Of a DNA stretch of 64,000 nucleotides, positions 9,421 to 18,009 are shown in pieces (within the stretch, counting starts at the first letter, position 1; the number at the start of each line of letters is the position of its first letter). The notes under the pieces were generated by a model, which was not told where the DNA came from, did not search any database, and saw only the letters and a list, made by a program, of their open reading frames with translations. Source of the DNA: Polyangium sp. y55x31. Lineage in GTDB: Bacteria > Myxococcota_A > Polyangia > Polyangiales > Polyangiaceae. Made by a program: the position numbers and the translations under genes. The DNA lies in contig NZ_JARZHG010000012.1 of NCBI RefSeq assembly GCF_029946505.1, positions 213,534-277,533 on the forward strand. Reading direction: 5' to 3'.

Positions 9421-10254
9421 TCAAAGCTTGGGCGAAAACCGCGACCGCATCATCTCGATATAAGCCTCCTCCGAGGTTTGTCGCCGCGCCTCGACGAGCG
9501 GCGTGATGTCCTTCGTGGCGAGATAACGCAGCCGGTCGGTGCCGTCGGTCGCGGCCTCGAAAATCACCCGCGCGACCTCTTCCGACGTCGCCATGCCGCG
9601 CGCCTGCCGGAGCAATGCGAACACCCGGCCCGCGCCCTCCACGAACGGCGCGTAATCGGCGATCGGCGTCCTCTCGCCTGCCTCCTTGGCGCTGCGCTCG
9701 CCGAAGCGCGTGCTCGTCACGCCGCCCGGCTCCACGATCTTCACGCGGATTCCGAGCGGCAGAAGCTCGTACGACAGCGCCTCGGAAAAACCTTCCAGCG
9801 CGAACTTGCTCGCGCAATAGGCGGATATCATCGGGAGCGTGAACACGCCCGCGCCCGAGCTCACGTTGATCACGACGCCCGAGCGCTGCTTTCGCAAGGT
9901 GGGGAGGACGGCCCGCGTCACGTCCATCATCCCGAACACGTTCACCTCGAACTGCTCGAGGATCTTTTCGCGCGCGGTTTCCTCGAACACGCCAAAGAGG
10001 CCGAACCCTGCGTTGTTGACGACGACGTCGATCGAGCCGAACCGCGCGAGCGTCGAGGCCACGGCGGCGTCGATGCTCGCGCGATCCTGCACGTCGAGCC
10101 TGAGGAGGCCCATCCGCTCCGACGCCTGGAGCTCCGTCTCCTTCTCCGGCGTCCGCATCGTCGCCGCGACGTTCCAGCCCTGCGCGGCGAACTCCTTCGC
10201 GATGTCACGACCAAACCCCGACGAACAACCCGTCACGAGAACCGTCTTGCTCAT
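9421..10254 (-). CDS. Short-chain dehydrogenase/reductase (SDR)
   Basis: 277 residues, classical SDR. The cofactor motif TGCSSGFG lies at residues 8-15, NNAG follows, and the catalytic YxxxK is in YCASKFALEG. The family uses NAD(P)H for alcohol/ketone conversions; the substrate is not readable. It is divergent from a LysR regulator with a 76-base shared promoter region, the classic arrangement in which the regulator controls the oxidoreductase. Confidence 0.88.
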   Translation of the reverse strand: MSKTVLVTGCSSGFGRDIAKEFAAQGWNVAATMRTPEKETELQASERMGLLRLDVQDRASIDAAVASTLARFGSIDVVVNNAGFGLFGVFEETAREKILEQFEVNVFGMMDVTRAVLPTLRKQRSGVVINVSSGAGVFTLPMISAYCASKFALEGFSEALSYELLPLGIRVKIVEPGGVTSTRFGERSAKEAGERTPIADYAPFVEGAGRVFALLRQARGMATSEEVARVIFEAATDGTDRLRYLATKDITPLVEARRQTSEEAYIEMMRSRFSPKL

Positions 10255-10330
10255 GCCCCCGGATGTAAAACGCGCCGACCGATGAAACAATCCGTGCAAT
10301 CCGGGATGCGCTGATGCAGGATGTCGAACA
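10255..10330. promoter_or_regulatory. Shared divergent promoter region of SDR and LysR genes
   Basis: 76 bases between the divergent starts. LysR regulators usually bind here and repress themselves while activating the neighbour. I could not single out one convincing T-N11-A palindrome, so the operator is placed by arrangement only. Confidence 0.45.
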
Positions 10331-11266
10331 ATGATCCGCGCCAGCCTGATCGAGCTCGAAGCCGTGATCGCGATCGCGAGCCTGAAGAGCTTCCGCGCCG
10401 CGGCCCGGCAACTCGAGATGTCGCCTTCGGCGCTCAGCCACGCGATCTCCGCGCTCGAACAGAGGCTCGGGGTCCGGCTGTTCCACCGCACCACGCGGAG
10501 CGTGTCGCTCTCGGCGGCCGGCGAGCATTTCGTCAGGCGCGTTCAGCCGGCGCTCCGGGAGGTCTCCTCCACGCTCGACGAAATGCACGAGCTGCGGGAC
10601 ACGCCGAGCGGCACGTTACGCATCAACACGTCGAAGGGCGCCGCGGAGATCGCGGTGCTTCCCATGCTCCTCGAGCTGCGACGTCGCCATCCCGACGTGC
10701 GCGTCGAGCTCGTGACGGAAGAGCGCTTCGTCGACATCGTCGCCGAGGGCTTCGATGCAGGCGTGCGGCTCGCCGAGGCCGTACCGCAGGACATGGTCGC
10801 GATCCCGTGCGGCGGGGACCTCAGCATGGCCGTGGTCGGCGCGCCGTCGTATTTCGCGTCTCGCACGAAGCCGACGAAGCCGAAGGATCTGCTCGATCAC
10901 GAGTGCATCCGCCGCCGCATGGCGAGTGGCCAAGTGTATCGCTGGGAGCTCGAAAAGCGAGGTCGCGAGGTGGCCATCGACGTCCGAGGCGCGCTGACGC
11001 TCGACAACGACGACCTCGTTCTGCAGGCCGCCCTCGCCGGCGCGGGCCTCGCATTCCTGAGTGATCGCGCGGTCGCCGCCGATGTCGAGGCGGGGCGGCT
11101 CGTCCGCGTGCTCGCCGACTGGACGCCGCCCTTCCCCGGTCTCCGCCTCTTTCACCCGAGCCACCGCCTCGTGCGCGCGGCGCTGCGCGCGTTCATCACG
11201 ATCGTGCGTGAGTCGACGGCACGCGAGCGGCGTCCTGGCAAACCGGGAACCTCCAAAAAAGCATGA
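10331..11266 (+). CDS. LysR-family transcriptional regulator
   Basis: 311 residues. The N-terminal winged HTH (about 5-62) contains FRAAARQLEMSPSALSHAISALEQRLG and LFHRTTRSVSLS, textbook LysR. A type-2 periplasmic-binding-like effector domain (about 90-295) follows. It resembles the group that controls adjacent SDR or quinone-reductase genes. It is divergent from the SDR and most likely regulates it in response to an unidentified small molecule. Confidence 0.9.
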   Translation: MIRASLIELEAVIAIASLKSFRAAARQLEMSPSALSHAISALEQRLGVRLFHRTTRSVSLSAAGEHFVRRVQPALREVSSTLDEMHELRDTPSGTLRINTSKGAAEIAVLPMLLELRRRHPDVRVELVTEERFVDIVAEGFDAGVRLAEAVPQDMVAIPCGGDLSMAVVGAPSYFASRTKPTKPKDLLDHECIRRRMASGQVYRWELEKRGREVAIDVRGALTLDNDDLVLQAALAGAGLAFLSDRAVAADVEAGRLVRVLADWTPPFPGLRLFHPSHRLVRAALRAFITIVRESTARERRPGKPGTSKKA

Positions 11267-11273
11267 GTGTATC

Positions 11274-12002
11274 ATGATGACGAACCTCGCCCGGACCCAC
11301 CTCGCATTCCTCGTCGCCTCTGCCATTTCGCTCGCCGCGTCCTCCGCAGGGGCCGAGCCTCCATCGGACGCAGAGGTCACACGGCGAATCGCCTTTCTCC
11401 AGGGGCGCCTCGATCAGGGTACGGTCGCGGCGAATCGATGGTGGTATGGCTGGTACACGGGATGGAGCGCGTTGACCGTCGGGCAAGGCGTCATCGCTGT
11501 CGCGGTCCCCGATCCGGGCCTGCGCGCCGACGCTGCCGTGGGCGCCGTCGGGTCGTCGCTCGGCCTCATTCCGCTCGGCCTCGTACCGTTTCCCGCCCGT
11601 CATGCCGCCGCGGATCTCCGAGCCATGCCGGAGGCGACGCCCGAGGAGCGAAGGAAAAAGCTCGCGCGTGGTGAGCGGCTGCTCCGCGAGAGCGCGGAAT
11701 CCGAGGTGCTCCGCCGCAAATGGTTCAATCACGTGCTCTGCGGCGCGGTATCCACGAGCGTCGGCCTGGTGCTCGCGCTGGGGTATGGCAGGCCGGTGAC
11801 GGGCGCGGTGAGCGCGACGGTCGGGATTGCGCTCAGCGAGGCGCAGATCTTCACGATGCCGACCGCGGCGATCGAGGATTGGAACGAGTACCAGCGCGAA
11901 GGCGGCGCAGGGAAGATCGGGAGAACGCAGGGGCCAGCGCCGGGTGTTTCATGGTTTGTCGCGCCGTTCGCGGGTGGCGCGATGGTGGGCGGATCATTTT
12001 GA
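11274..12002 (+). CDS. Secreted or membrane protein of unknown function
   Basis: 242 residues from the ATG at 11274. The signal peptide ends ASSAGA. The mature part has two Gly/Ala-rich hydrophobic stretches (around residues 62-105 and 150-190), consistent with membrane-inserted hairpins. I recognize no family. It follows the LysR gene by 7 bases, and its last 9 bases overlap the end of the convergent lipoprotein gene. Confidence 0.68.
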   Translation: MMTNLARTHLAFLVASAISLAASSAGAEPPSDAEVTRRIAFLQGRLDQGTVAANRWWYGWYTGWSALTVGQGVIAVAVPDPGLRADAAVGAVGSSLGLIPLGLVPFPARHAAADLRAMPEATPEERRKKLARGERLLRESAESEVLRRKWFNHVLCGAVSTSVGLVLALGYGRPVTGAVSATVGIALSEAQIFTMPTAAIEDWNEYQREGGAGKIGRTQGPAPGVSWFVAPFAGGAMVGGSF

Positions 12003-13331
12003 CGGCGTCACCGTGAACGACATCATGAGCGATGCGACCGTCGCGTCGAGAGCGTGCGACAAATGGAGGGTCAGGCTATCCTTCGCCGGAGGTGGAACGA
12101 CGCGCTTCGCCACGTCGTCGAAGAGCGCCTGGGCTTCGTCGCGCATGCCGAAACGTACGGCGAAATCGCCCAAGATGAAGAGCCTCACGGTGAGCACGGA
12201 ATCGTAGGACGCGGGGTCGCGCTCGACGGCGAGCGTGGCTCGCGCGCTTTCGATCCACGCGCGCAGGATGGCGCGACCGACCTCGACGTTCGCCTCGGGG
12301 TGCCCCGAGGCGTGAAAGGCGAGCAGCCGCTCGTAGGCGAGATGGAGCTCTTCCCACGCAGGGATGTACGCCGCGCGCCCCGTCCCGTCCCGCTTCTGCG
12401 CTTGCTCCGAGAGCCAGGCGCGCAGCTCGGCGTGGCGCTCGATCCATTCGAGGTTTTCGGAGAGCACCAAAGCGGCAACGACGTTGATTCGCTGCTTGTC
12501 GGTGTCGGGCCCCACCATGCCATTGCTGTTGTCGCCGGTCGGATCCCATTCGGCGATATCGGCCGGATCCGCGCGTAACCACCGGAGCACGAGGCCCACG
12601 CGCTTGCTCACAGGCGCCGCGCGGAGCCCCGCCGCTGCGCGCATGCGACAGAACGCTTCCTCGCTGAACGCCACCTTTCCGCCCGGAGACAGCGGCGCGA
12701 CCATGCTGTCGAAGAGGCGATCCGCGTCGCCGGCAGGCGCCCAGACCGCCTGCTCTCGCAGCACGTGGCAACGGCCGTGTGCGAATTTCAGCTCCCGGAG
12801 CTCGCCTTCGAGGTCGCGCATCCGCGCCTCGACGGCCTTGGCGTCGGGCCGGGCCGGCGCAGGATCCGCCTGCCAGACCTCACCCGGTCGAAACACCTTT
12901 CGCGCGGGCGAAGGGAGGCGCGTGCGGATGCTGTTGCTGTCGTGCGGCGTGTCGAGATCGAAGAGTGCAATGTGCGCCGTGACGGCGAGGTCGCGCGCAG
13001 CGCCGGGAATGCTACGCGTGAGCGGAAACTCGCCTCGCGCCGCGATCACGCTTTCGAGGACCTTGCGTGCCTCGTCGGTCACGCCGAGTTTGGTGCTGAA
13101 GACCCCCAATGTGCCCGCCGACGAGCGGCGTCGCGTCCTCGGACCGTTCGAGCTCCCGGCGCACGAGCCGGAACATTTCGTCCGGCGTGTCGAGACCGAC
13201 CTGGGGACATGCGCCCGAGAGGCAAGGAGGCGGGCCAAAGCACCCGAGCAGGGCCGTAGAGGTCGCGAGGACAGCGAGGAGCGAGGAGCGAGGAGCGAGG
13301 AGAAGAATCGCACCGCGCGCAACCTTAGCAT
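11994..13331 (-). CDS. Secreted lipoprotein of unknown function with two frame disturbances
   Basis: An open frame runs from the ATG at 13331 to 11994 (445 codons). The stretch from about codon 20 to 75 does not read like protein in this frame. In the neighbouring frame the same DNA encodes a good lipoprotein signal and lipobox (STALLGC) followed by TPDEMFRLVRRELERSEDATP. The original protein therefore seems to run frame A, then B, then A. The second switch fits a one-base indel in the G5 run at 13103-13107. The first fits a change of one copy in a 7-base tandem repeat at 13274-13301. The C-terminal part is helical and unrecognized. An alternative start in frame B is 13359. Sequencing error, recent mutation or phase variation are all possible. 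Confidence 0.6.
   Translation of the reverse strand: MLRLRAVRFFSSLLAPRSSLSSRPLRPCSGALARLLASRAHVPRSVSTRRTKCSGSCAGSSNGPRTRRRSSAGTLGVFSTKLGVTDEARKVLESVIAARGEFPLTRSIPGAARDLAVTAHIALFDLDTPHDSNSIRTRLPSPARKVFRPGEVWQADPAPARPDAKAVEARMRDLEGELRELKFAHGRCHVLREQAVWAPAGDADRLFDSMVAPLSPGGKVAFSEEAFCRMRAAAGLRAAPVSKRVGLVLRWLRADPADIAEWDPTGDNSNGMVGPDTDKQRINVVAALVLSENLEWIERHAELRAWLSEQAQKRDGTGRAAYIPAWEELHLAYERLLAFHASGHPEANVEVGRAILRAWIESARATLAVERDPASYDSVLTVRLFILGDFAVRFGMRDEAQALFDDVAKRVVPPPAKDSLTLHLSHALDATVASLMMSFTVTPSK
13274..13301 (-). repeat. Four perfect TCCTCGC tandem repeats in a signal-peptide region
   Basis: Read on the minus strand, TCCTCGC occurs four times without mismatch. Seven bases is not a multiple of three, so gain or loss of one copy shifts the frame. 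With five copies, the ATG at 13331 would enter the frame that carries the lipobox. Confidence 0.85.
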
Positions 13332-13340
13332 CACGGCGCG

Positions 13341-13355
13341 TGGCGGAATACTTGC
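13341..13355 (+). promoter_or_regulatory. Sigma-54-type promoter upstream of the Hint-domain gene
   Basis: TGGCGGAATACTTGC has GG at -24 and GC at -12 with the exact family spacing, and TTGC matches the consensus. It predicts transcription starting near 13367, 27 bases before the ATG at 13394. Confidence 0.5.
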
Positions 13356-13393
13356 CCATCGAGGGAAAACCATGCTCGGGTCGGGGCCACCGC

Positions 13394-15406
13394 ATGGAAA
13401 CGCTCTCCCGACGACGACGCCGCTCCTGGCTCACGCTCCTCGTGCTCGGCGCGGGCCTGCGCGCGAGTTGCGGCGCTGCGGGTATGGGTCCCGGCGTGGC
13501 CGAGGCCGCGGCAAAGCTCCCCGAGGCGCAGGCCGTCGCGTCGATCAACGAATTCACCGACGACCGCGGTTTGCCGGCGCTGCGCCTCCGGCTGCTCCAC
13601 CCCTCGGCGCCATTTGATCGCCTCACGGTGCGCAGGAGCCGCGGCCCCGTCGTTCCCGGCTCGTGTAATGCGGGCGAGCTGTTCGCGACGCTCCCGTCGG
13701 CGAAGCTCCGCGGCGCTCGCATCACGCTGCCCACGACGGCGGAAAAGCCGCTGTCGCATGGCGATTCGTACCGCGTCTGCGCCTACCGAAAAGACCGCCT
13801 GGTCGCGACGAGCACGCTCGCGGGCGAGCGCCACGTGCCTTGGCTCTCCGCACGCGCATTACCACAGGGCATCGAAGTGGGCGTACGGGTCGCGCCGCTC
13901 GACGACGACGCCGTCTCCTTCGCGCTCGTCCTCGCCGAGAAAGGGGAGCCCCTCGGCGGGCTCGTGCGCATGAATTGCCGTGATGGACGGGTCGTGCGTG
14001 AGGTCGGGCGCGGCGTGTTCGCAGCCGCGGGCGGCGACGATTTGACTTTGCCCATCCTGCTCACCCCGCCGGAAATCCGACGCGATCGGCGTTATGCGGT
14101 GCTCGGCTGCGTGCGCGACCGCGAAGGGCACCTGCACGCCGTGGAGGAAGCCTGGGGCGCGTCCGTCTCGCTGCTGGACGGCCCCGAGGAGCGCAATATC
14201 GTGGCCACGCCTTCCGGCGGCGTTCAAGCCGATCGCCTCATCGTGGGGCATCACGTGCTCGCGTATGACGTCGCCAAGAAGCAGCGGGTCGCAACGCGCG
14301 TGCGCGCCGTACGCAGCAAGACGCTCCCCTCGGTGTGGCTCCGCCTCGACGACGGACGTCGCATTGAGGTCCCTCGGGCGCGCGGGTTTTTCTTGCCAGA
14401 CGCCGGGACGTTCCGAGCCGCCTCGAAGCTGCAAAAGGGCGACGTGCTCCTCACGGCCTCCGGGGCCCGCCCTCGCCTCGCCGCAGCCCCCAGCGAGGCG
14501 GATCGGATCGACGCGGCTTTGATCGATGTGGGCTCGCCGGACGATTGTTTCATCGACGACCTCCTCGTCCGCGACGAACGGCCGAGCAAGGCGCGCGCGG
14601 GTGAGCCCGAAAAACTCGCCATTCCATCGGCCGGCCCCATCGAGCTCGTCCCCGCGCCCTCCAGCTACGATTGCATGCTCGATGTGAGGCTCCAGGTCCG
14701 CGAGCTCCCGCCGGAGGCCCGCGCCGTCGCCATCGTGGCCGCGCCGCGAGAAACATCGCCCGGCGCGCGCGCCAAGCTCGCCTGCGATGCGGGCCCCGTG
14801 GTCCGTACGCTCGATCGGCGCCTGCTCGACGCGCTCGTCGGCGAGCGCGCGCTCCGAACGGCAAACGGCGTGGAGCTCGGTGTGGAGCTCTCCGGGGATC
14901 CCATCACGTGCGATGGCGGGTATCTTCTCATGCCCTGCGTGCGTGATGCCAAAGGCGTGATGCGGCCGGCGACCGATGCCGTCCATGCGATCGCCGGGTC
15001 GTCGTGTTTTGCCGCAGGCACGCCCGTCGCGACGCCGCGGGGCGAGGTGGCCATCGAGCGCCTGCGGCCCGGCGACGCCGTGATCGGGTACGACGTCGAG
15101 CGCGGAGCGCGCCGCGTTTTGCAGGTCCGTCGCATGGCCGAGCGCGAGGAGCGGCCGGTGGCGACGTTCCGGCTCTCGAATGGCGAGGAGCTACGCGTGA
15201 CGGCGGAACATCCGATCTTCGTCGTGGGTCGCGGATACGTTCCTGCGCGCACTCTCGAAATCGGGGAGGTATTGCTTGGCGAGAATGGCGCGCCGGTGAC
15301 GCTCGAAGCGCGTACCGATTTCGTCCACCGAACGACGGTGTACGATCTCTCCGTGGACGGCCTCCACAATTATTTCGCCGGCGGCGTCCTGGTGCACAAC
15401 TACTGA
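13394..15406 (+). CDS. Secreted protein with two tandem beta-module plus Hint units, the second Hint intact
   Basis: 670 residues with an Arg-rich N terminus and a hydrophobic signal or anchor (about 11-26). The C-terminal Hint domain (538-670) has Cys538 (SSCFAAGTPVATPRG), LRPGDAVIGYD, the TAEHPIF His606 and the terminal VHNY. Hint domains fold like inteins and Hedgehog C domains and drive self-cleavage. Residues 268-396 align with it: GHHVLAYD, LQKGDVLL and a terminal LLVRD block are recognizable, but Cys1 and the block-B His are lost. The beta-rich regions before each Hint also match (GCVRD at 238-242, PCVRD at 514-518). The gene is therefore an internal duplication with one dead Hint copy. 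Confidence 0.78.
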   Translation: METLSRRRRRSWLTLLVLGAGLRASCGAAGMGPGVAEAAAKLPEAQAVASINEFTDDRGLPALRLRLLHPSAPFDRLTVRRSRGPVVPGSCNAGELFATLPSAKLRGARITLPTTAEKPLSHGDSYRVCAYRKDRLVATSTLAGERHVPWLSARALPQGIEVGVRVAPLDDDAVSFALVLAEKGEPLGGLVRMNCRDGRVVREVGRGVFAAAGGDDLTLPILLTPPEIRRDRRYAVLGCVRDREGHLHAVEEAWGASVSLLDGPEERNIVATPSGGVQADRLIVGHHVLAYDVAKKQRVATRVRAVRSKTLPSVWLRLDDGRRIEVPRARGFFLPDAGTFRAASKLQKGDVLLTASGARPRLAAAPSEADRIDAALIDVGSPDDCFIDDLLVRDERPSKARAGEPEKLAIPSAGPIELVPAPSSYDCMLDVRLQVRELPPEARAVAIVAAPRETSPGARAKLACDAGPVVRTLDRRLLDALVGERALRTANGVELGVELSGDPITCDGGYLLMPCVRDAKGVMRPATDAVHAIAGSSCFAAGTPVATPRGEVAIERLRPGDAVIGYDVERGARRVLQVRRMAEREERPVATFRLSNGEELRVTAEHPIFVVGRGYVPARTLEIGEVLLGENGAPVTLEARTDFVHRTTVYDLSVDGLHNYFAGGVLVHNY

Positions 15407-15479
15407 CGGACGTCCGATACGGATCCAAGAAAAGCGACACTGCGGCCGACAGCGCGCGCCACGCTCCGCAGCTTCATGG

Positions 15480-16355
15480 TCATGACCCCGACGCGTACGC
15501 TCGGAGCTTCCGGCGCGTCCGCCACGCCCCCACGACGGCGCCGAGCCCGAAGCCCACGACGAACACGGCCGCGACGATACCGCCCAGAATGCGCAGCGGA
15601 CTGCGCGCCGAGCGTTCGCCCGACGGACCCGGCGGCTTTTCCGCCGCGGCCACGGCCAGGTATCCGCGAGAACGGCCGGACACGAGGTCCGTCGTGCGAA
15701 TCGCCTTGTAAAGCGCCTCGGTCCGCACCCAGGTGGGCGGATACTTGTATCGCGCCACGTCCATCACGAGCACGCGATCCTTTGCGGCGTTGTAGGCGCC
15801 GAGCGGGGAATGGTGGCCAGTATACTCCTGACCGACCTCCGAACGTAGATAGTTCACGACGATGAAGTTCGTCGGGTCCGCGAGGTTCTCGGCGAGGCGC
15901 TTGCGGAAATCATCGAGCGTCGTTTCCTCGCCGTGGACGACGTCGACGCGCACGGGATGGCAGCGGAGCAGGTCCGCGAGCTGCACGAGCGTGGTCCCGC
16001 CCTGCGCGACGGATTCGGGGGTGAACACGGTGCGCGCGCACGTGTTGAAGAAATCGCCGTGCGTATAGGTCTTGACACCGAGCTTGTCGTCGAGCGGCGC
16101 GGGGACCTTCAGCGCATTGAGGATCGTGACGGCGCTCGCGATGCCACACGCGGACGGCGTCTCCTGCGTCGTGTGATGTCCCGCGAGGTGAAAATAATCG
16201 GCGCGGGCCGCCGATTCGACGAGGAGCGCCTCCCCCTCGGGTGTGTCGAGCGCGACCAGGTCGGCCGGGAGCACGCTCTGCTGCGCATGCGCGGGCGCGG
16301 CGGTAAACCAGGTGATCGCGGCCAGCGTGAATGCGGTTCGTCGGACGGTCATCAT
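15480..16355 (-). CDS. Phytochelatin synthase-like papain-fold peptidase, exported and membrane-anchored
   Basis: 291 residues. The signal peptide ends APAHAQ (about residue 25). The phytochelatin synthase domain follows, with Cys in SACGIAS, His in HHSPLGAYN and Asp in VMDVARYKYPP: the full Cys-His-Asp triad. A transmembrane helix near the C terminus (GGIVAAVFVVGFGLGAVVGAW) ends in a basic tail. Bacterial single-domain members mainly remove glycine from glutathione or its conjugates. The signal and the C-terminal anchor place this one outside the cytoplasm. The start is one of two adjacent ATGs (16355 or 16352). Confidence 0.85.
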   Translation of the reverse strand: MMTVRRTAFTLAAITWFTAAPAHAQQSVLPADLVALDTPEGEALLVESAARADYFHLAGHHTTQETPSACGIASAVTILNALKVPAPLDDKLGVKTYTHGDFFNTCARTVFTPESVAQGGTTLVQLADLLRCHPVRVDVVHGEETTLDDFRKRLAENLADPTNFIVVNYLRSEVGQEYTGHHSPLGAYNAAKDRVLVMDVARYKYPPTWVRTEALYKAIRTTDLVSGRSRGYLAVAAAEKPPGPSGERSARSPLRILGGIVAAVFVVGFGLGAVVGAWRTRRKLRAYASGS

Positions 16356-16416
16356 GGAGGGACCTGCCCACATGAGAGCCGACCTGGCGGCGAATGGCAA
16401 GGCCTGCGCGCGCTCG

Positions 16417-17178
16417 TCACGCGGCGAGAAAGCCGCCGTCGACGAGCAGAGGCGCGCCGGTCACGTATCCCGCGCTCTCGGAGCATAACCAGAGCACGGC
16501 CCCGGCCATCTCCTCCTCGGTGGCCATTCGACCCATCGGATGCTGGGCGACGAGCTGATGGACGAGCTCGGGGGCCAAGGTCTCGAACTGGCGCATGCTG
16601 GGCGTCGCGGTGACGCCCGCGCAAAGGGCATTCACACGGATTCCCTTCGTCGCAACCTCCAGCGCCACCGACCGCGTCATTCCGACGACCGCGTGTTTCG
16701 AGGCGACGTACGCGTGCTGGGCAGGCCTGCCCGCCATGCCGAAAATCGAGCTGATGTTGACGATGGCGCCGCCTCCCGACGCGAGCATTGCCGGGATTTC
16801 ATGCCGCATGGCCAGCCAGACCCCTCGGGCATTGACGGCCATGACGTCGTCCCACACGTCCTGCTTGGTATCCTCGACCGTAGCCATGTCCCCGCCGCCG
16901 GCGCAGTTCACCGCGAAATCGAGCCGACCGAAATGCTCGACCGTTTCTTTCACGGCGCGCGCCACGGCGGCCTCGTCGCGCACGTCGGTCCCGACGAAGA
17001 GGGCCCGCGCCCCCTCGGCCTGCAGCGCCGTACAGGCCTCGCGCCCGGCTTTCTCCCCGCGGGCTGCAATGACGACAGCCGCGCCCGCTCGCGCGAATCC
17101 GCGCGCCGAAGCGAGCCCGATGCCGGAGCTGCCGCCGATGACCAGCGCGACGCGCCCCGAAAAATCGAATCGGATCAT
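16417..17178 (-). CDS. SDR family oxidoreductase
   Basis: 253 residues, classical SDR: GGSSGIG cofactor loop (residues 15-21), NCAGG in place of NNAG, catalytic Ser in NISS, YVASK, and the C-terminal YVTGAPLLVDGG typical of FabG-like enzymes. The substrate is unknown. Its ATG directly abuts the stop codon of the TetR gene, so both come from one message and the enzyme is probably under that regulator. Confidence 0.9.
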   Translation of the reverse strand: MIRFDFSGRVALVIGGSSGIGLASARGFARAGAAVVIAARGEKAGREACTALQAEGARALFVGTDVRDEAAVARAVKETVEHFGRLDFAVNCAGGGDMATVEDTKQDVWDDVMAVNARGVWLAMRHEIPAMLASGGGAIVNISSIFGMAGRPAQHAYVASKHAVVGMTRSVALEVATKGIRVNALCAGVTATPSMRQFETLAPELVHQLVAQHPMGRMATEEEMAGAVLWLCSESAGYVTGAPLLVDGGFLAA

Positions 17179-17859
17179 TCACGTATCCTTTCCACGCTGA
17201 GGCTTCTCCGCGCCCAAACCTTTTCGAATGAAGTTGACGGCCTGGTGGGCCAGCGTCCGGCGGCGTTTGGGCCCGAGCCGCTTCCGGAGGGAATCCGATG
17301 CCAGCACTTCGTGGAGCTCGGCACCGAGCTCCTTCAGCACCACGTCGGTCAAACCAGGGCCGATGATCGTGGCCACGAGGCGCGTCGCGACGTCCAGATC
17401 GGGCGCATGGAGCGCGCCACTCTCGGCCCCCGCTTCGAGCATGGCGCGGAGCTCCTGAATGCCTGCCTCGCAAATGGCCTTGTGCAAGCCGCGGACCTCC
17501 GGATTCGCCGTCGGATCGGCCGCGGCCGCGGAGAGACGCGCGAGGCGCGGGTGCTCGACCAGGAACGCCATTCCGCGCTCCACGAAATCCTCGAGGCGCA
17601 TCCAGAAATCACCTTCCTGGCTCGGTTTGCCCACGAACTCGCGCTTCAGGCGCGGCGCCTCCTCGGTGAGGAGCCACCGGTACAGGTCGAGTTTGTCTTC
17701 GAAGTATTGATACACGCTGCCCTTGGGGATGTTCGCGCGCCGCGCGATTTGAGATAGCGACGCCTCGGCGTACGTCCGATCCGCGAACTCGACGATGGCC
17801 TCGTGCACGAGGCGCGCGCGCCGCTCCTCGGGGAGCCGGAAAAAGGTGCTCTTCGGCAT
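17179..17859 (-). CDS. TetR-family transcriptional regulator
   Basis: 226 residues. The N-terminal HTH (about 10-55) contains LSQIARRANIPKGSVYQYFEDKLDLYRWLL, the TetR signature. The C-terminal part is a helical ligand domain. It heads an operon with the SDR directly behind it. The upstream region carries GACCGACCAGTC and GACCGATCGGTC palindromes, typical TetR operators, so autorepression with control of the SDR is likely. Confidence 0.9.
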   Translation of the reverse strand: MPKSTFFRLPEERRARLVHEAIVEFADRTYAEASLSQIARRANIPKGSVYQYFEDKLDLYRWLLTEEAPRLKREFVGKPSQEGDFWMRLEDFVERGMAFLVEHPRLARLSAAAADPTANPEVRGLHKAICEAGIQELRAMLEAGAESGALHAPDLDVATRLVATIIGPGLTDVVLKELGAELHEVLASDSLRKRLGPKRRRTLAHQAVNFIRKGLGAEKPQRGKDT

Positions 17860-17861
17860 GC

Positions 17862-17889
17862 GACCGACCAGTCATATGACCGATCGGTC
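17862..17889. promoter_or_regulatory. TetR-type operator
   Basis: GACCGACCAGTC (17862-17873), then ATAT, then the perfect 12-base palindrome GACCGATCGGTC (17878-17889). The centre also forms GTCATATGAC. It begins three bases upstream of the TetR start codon, so binding would block its own transcription. A related 15-base palindrome, GACCGAC-G-GTCGGTC, lies at 54024-54038. Confidence 0.7.
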
Positions 17890-18009
17890 GTACTGTCAAG
17901 GCTGCCGTGGACGAGCGGTCGGTCTCCTCGATCGCGCGCGTTCGGGGCGCTCGCGCGGCCGACCGCAAGATCGCGGGAATAGACACGAACGCAGCCGGTT
18001 TCAGGCGCG

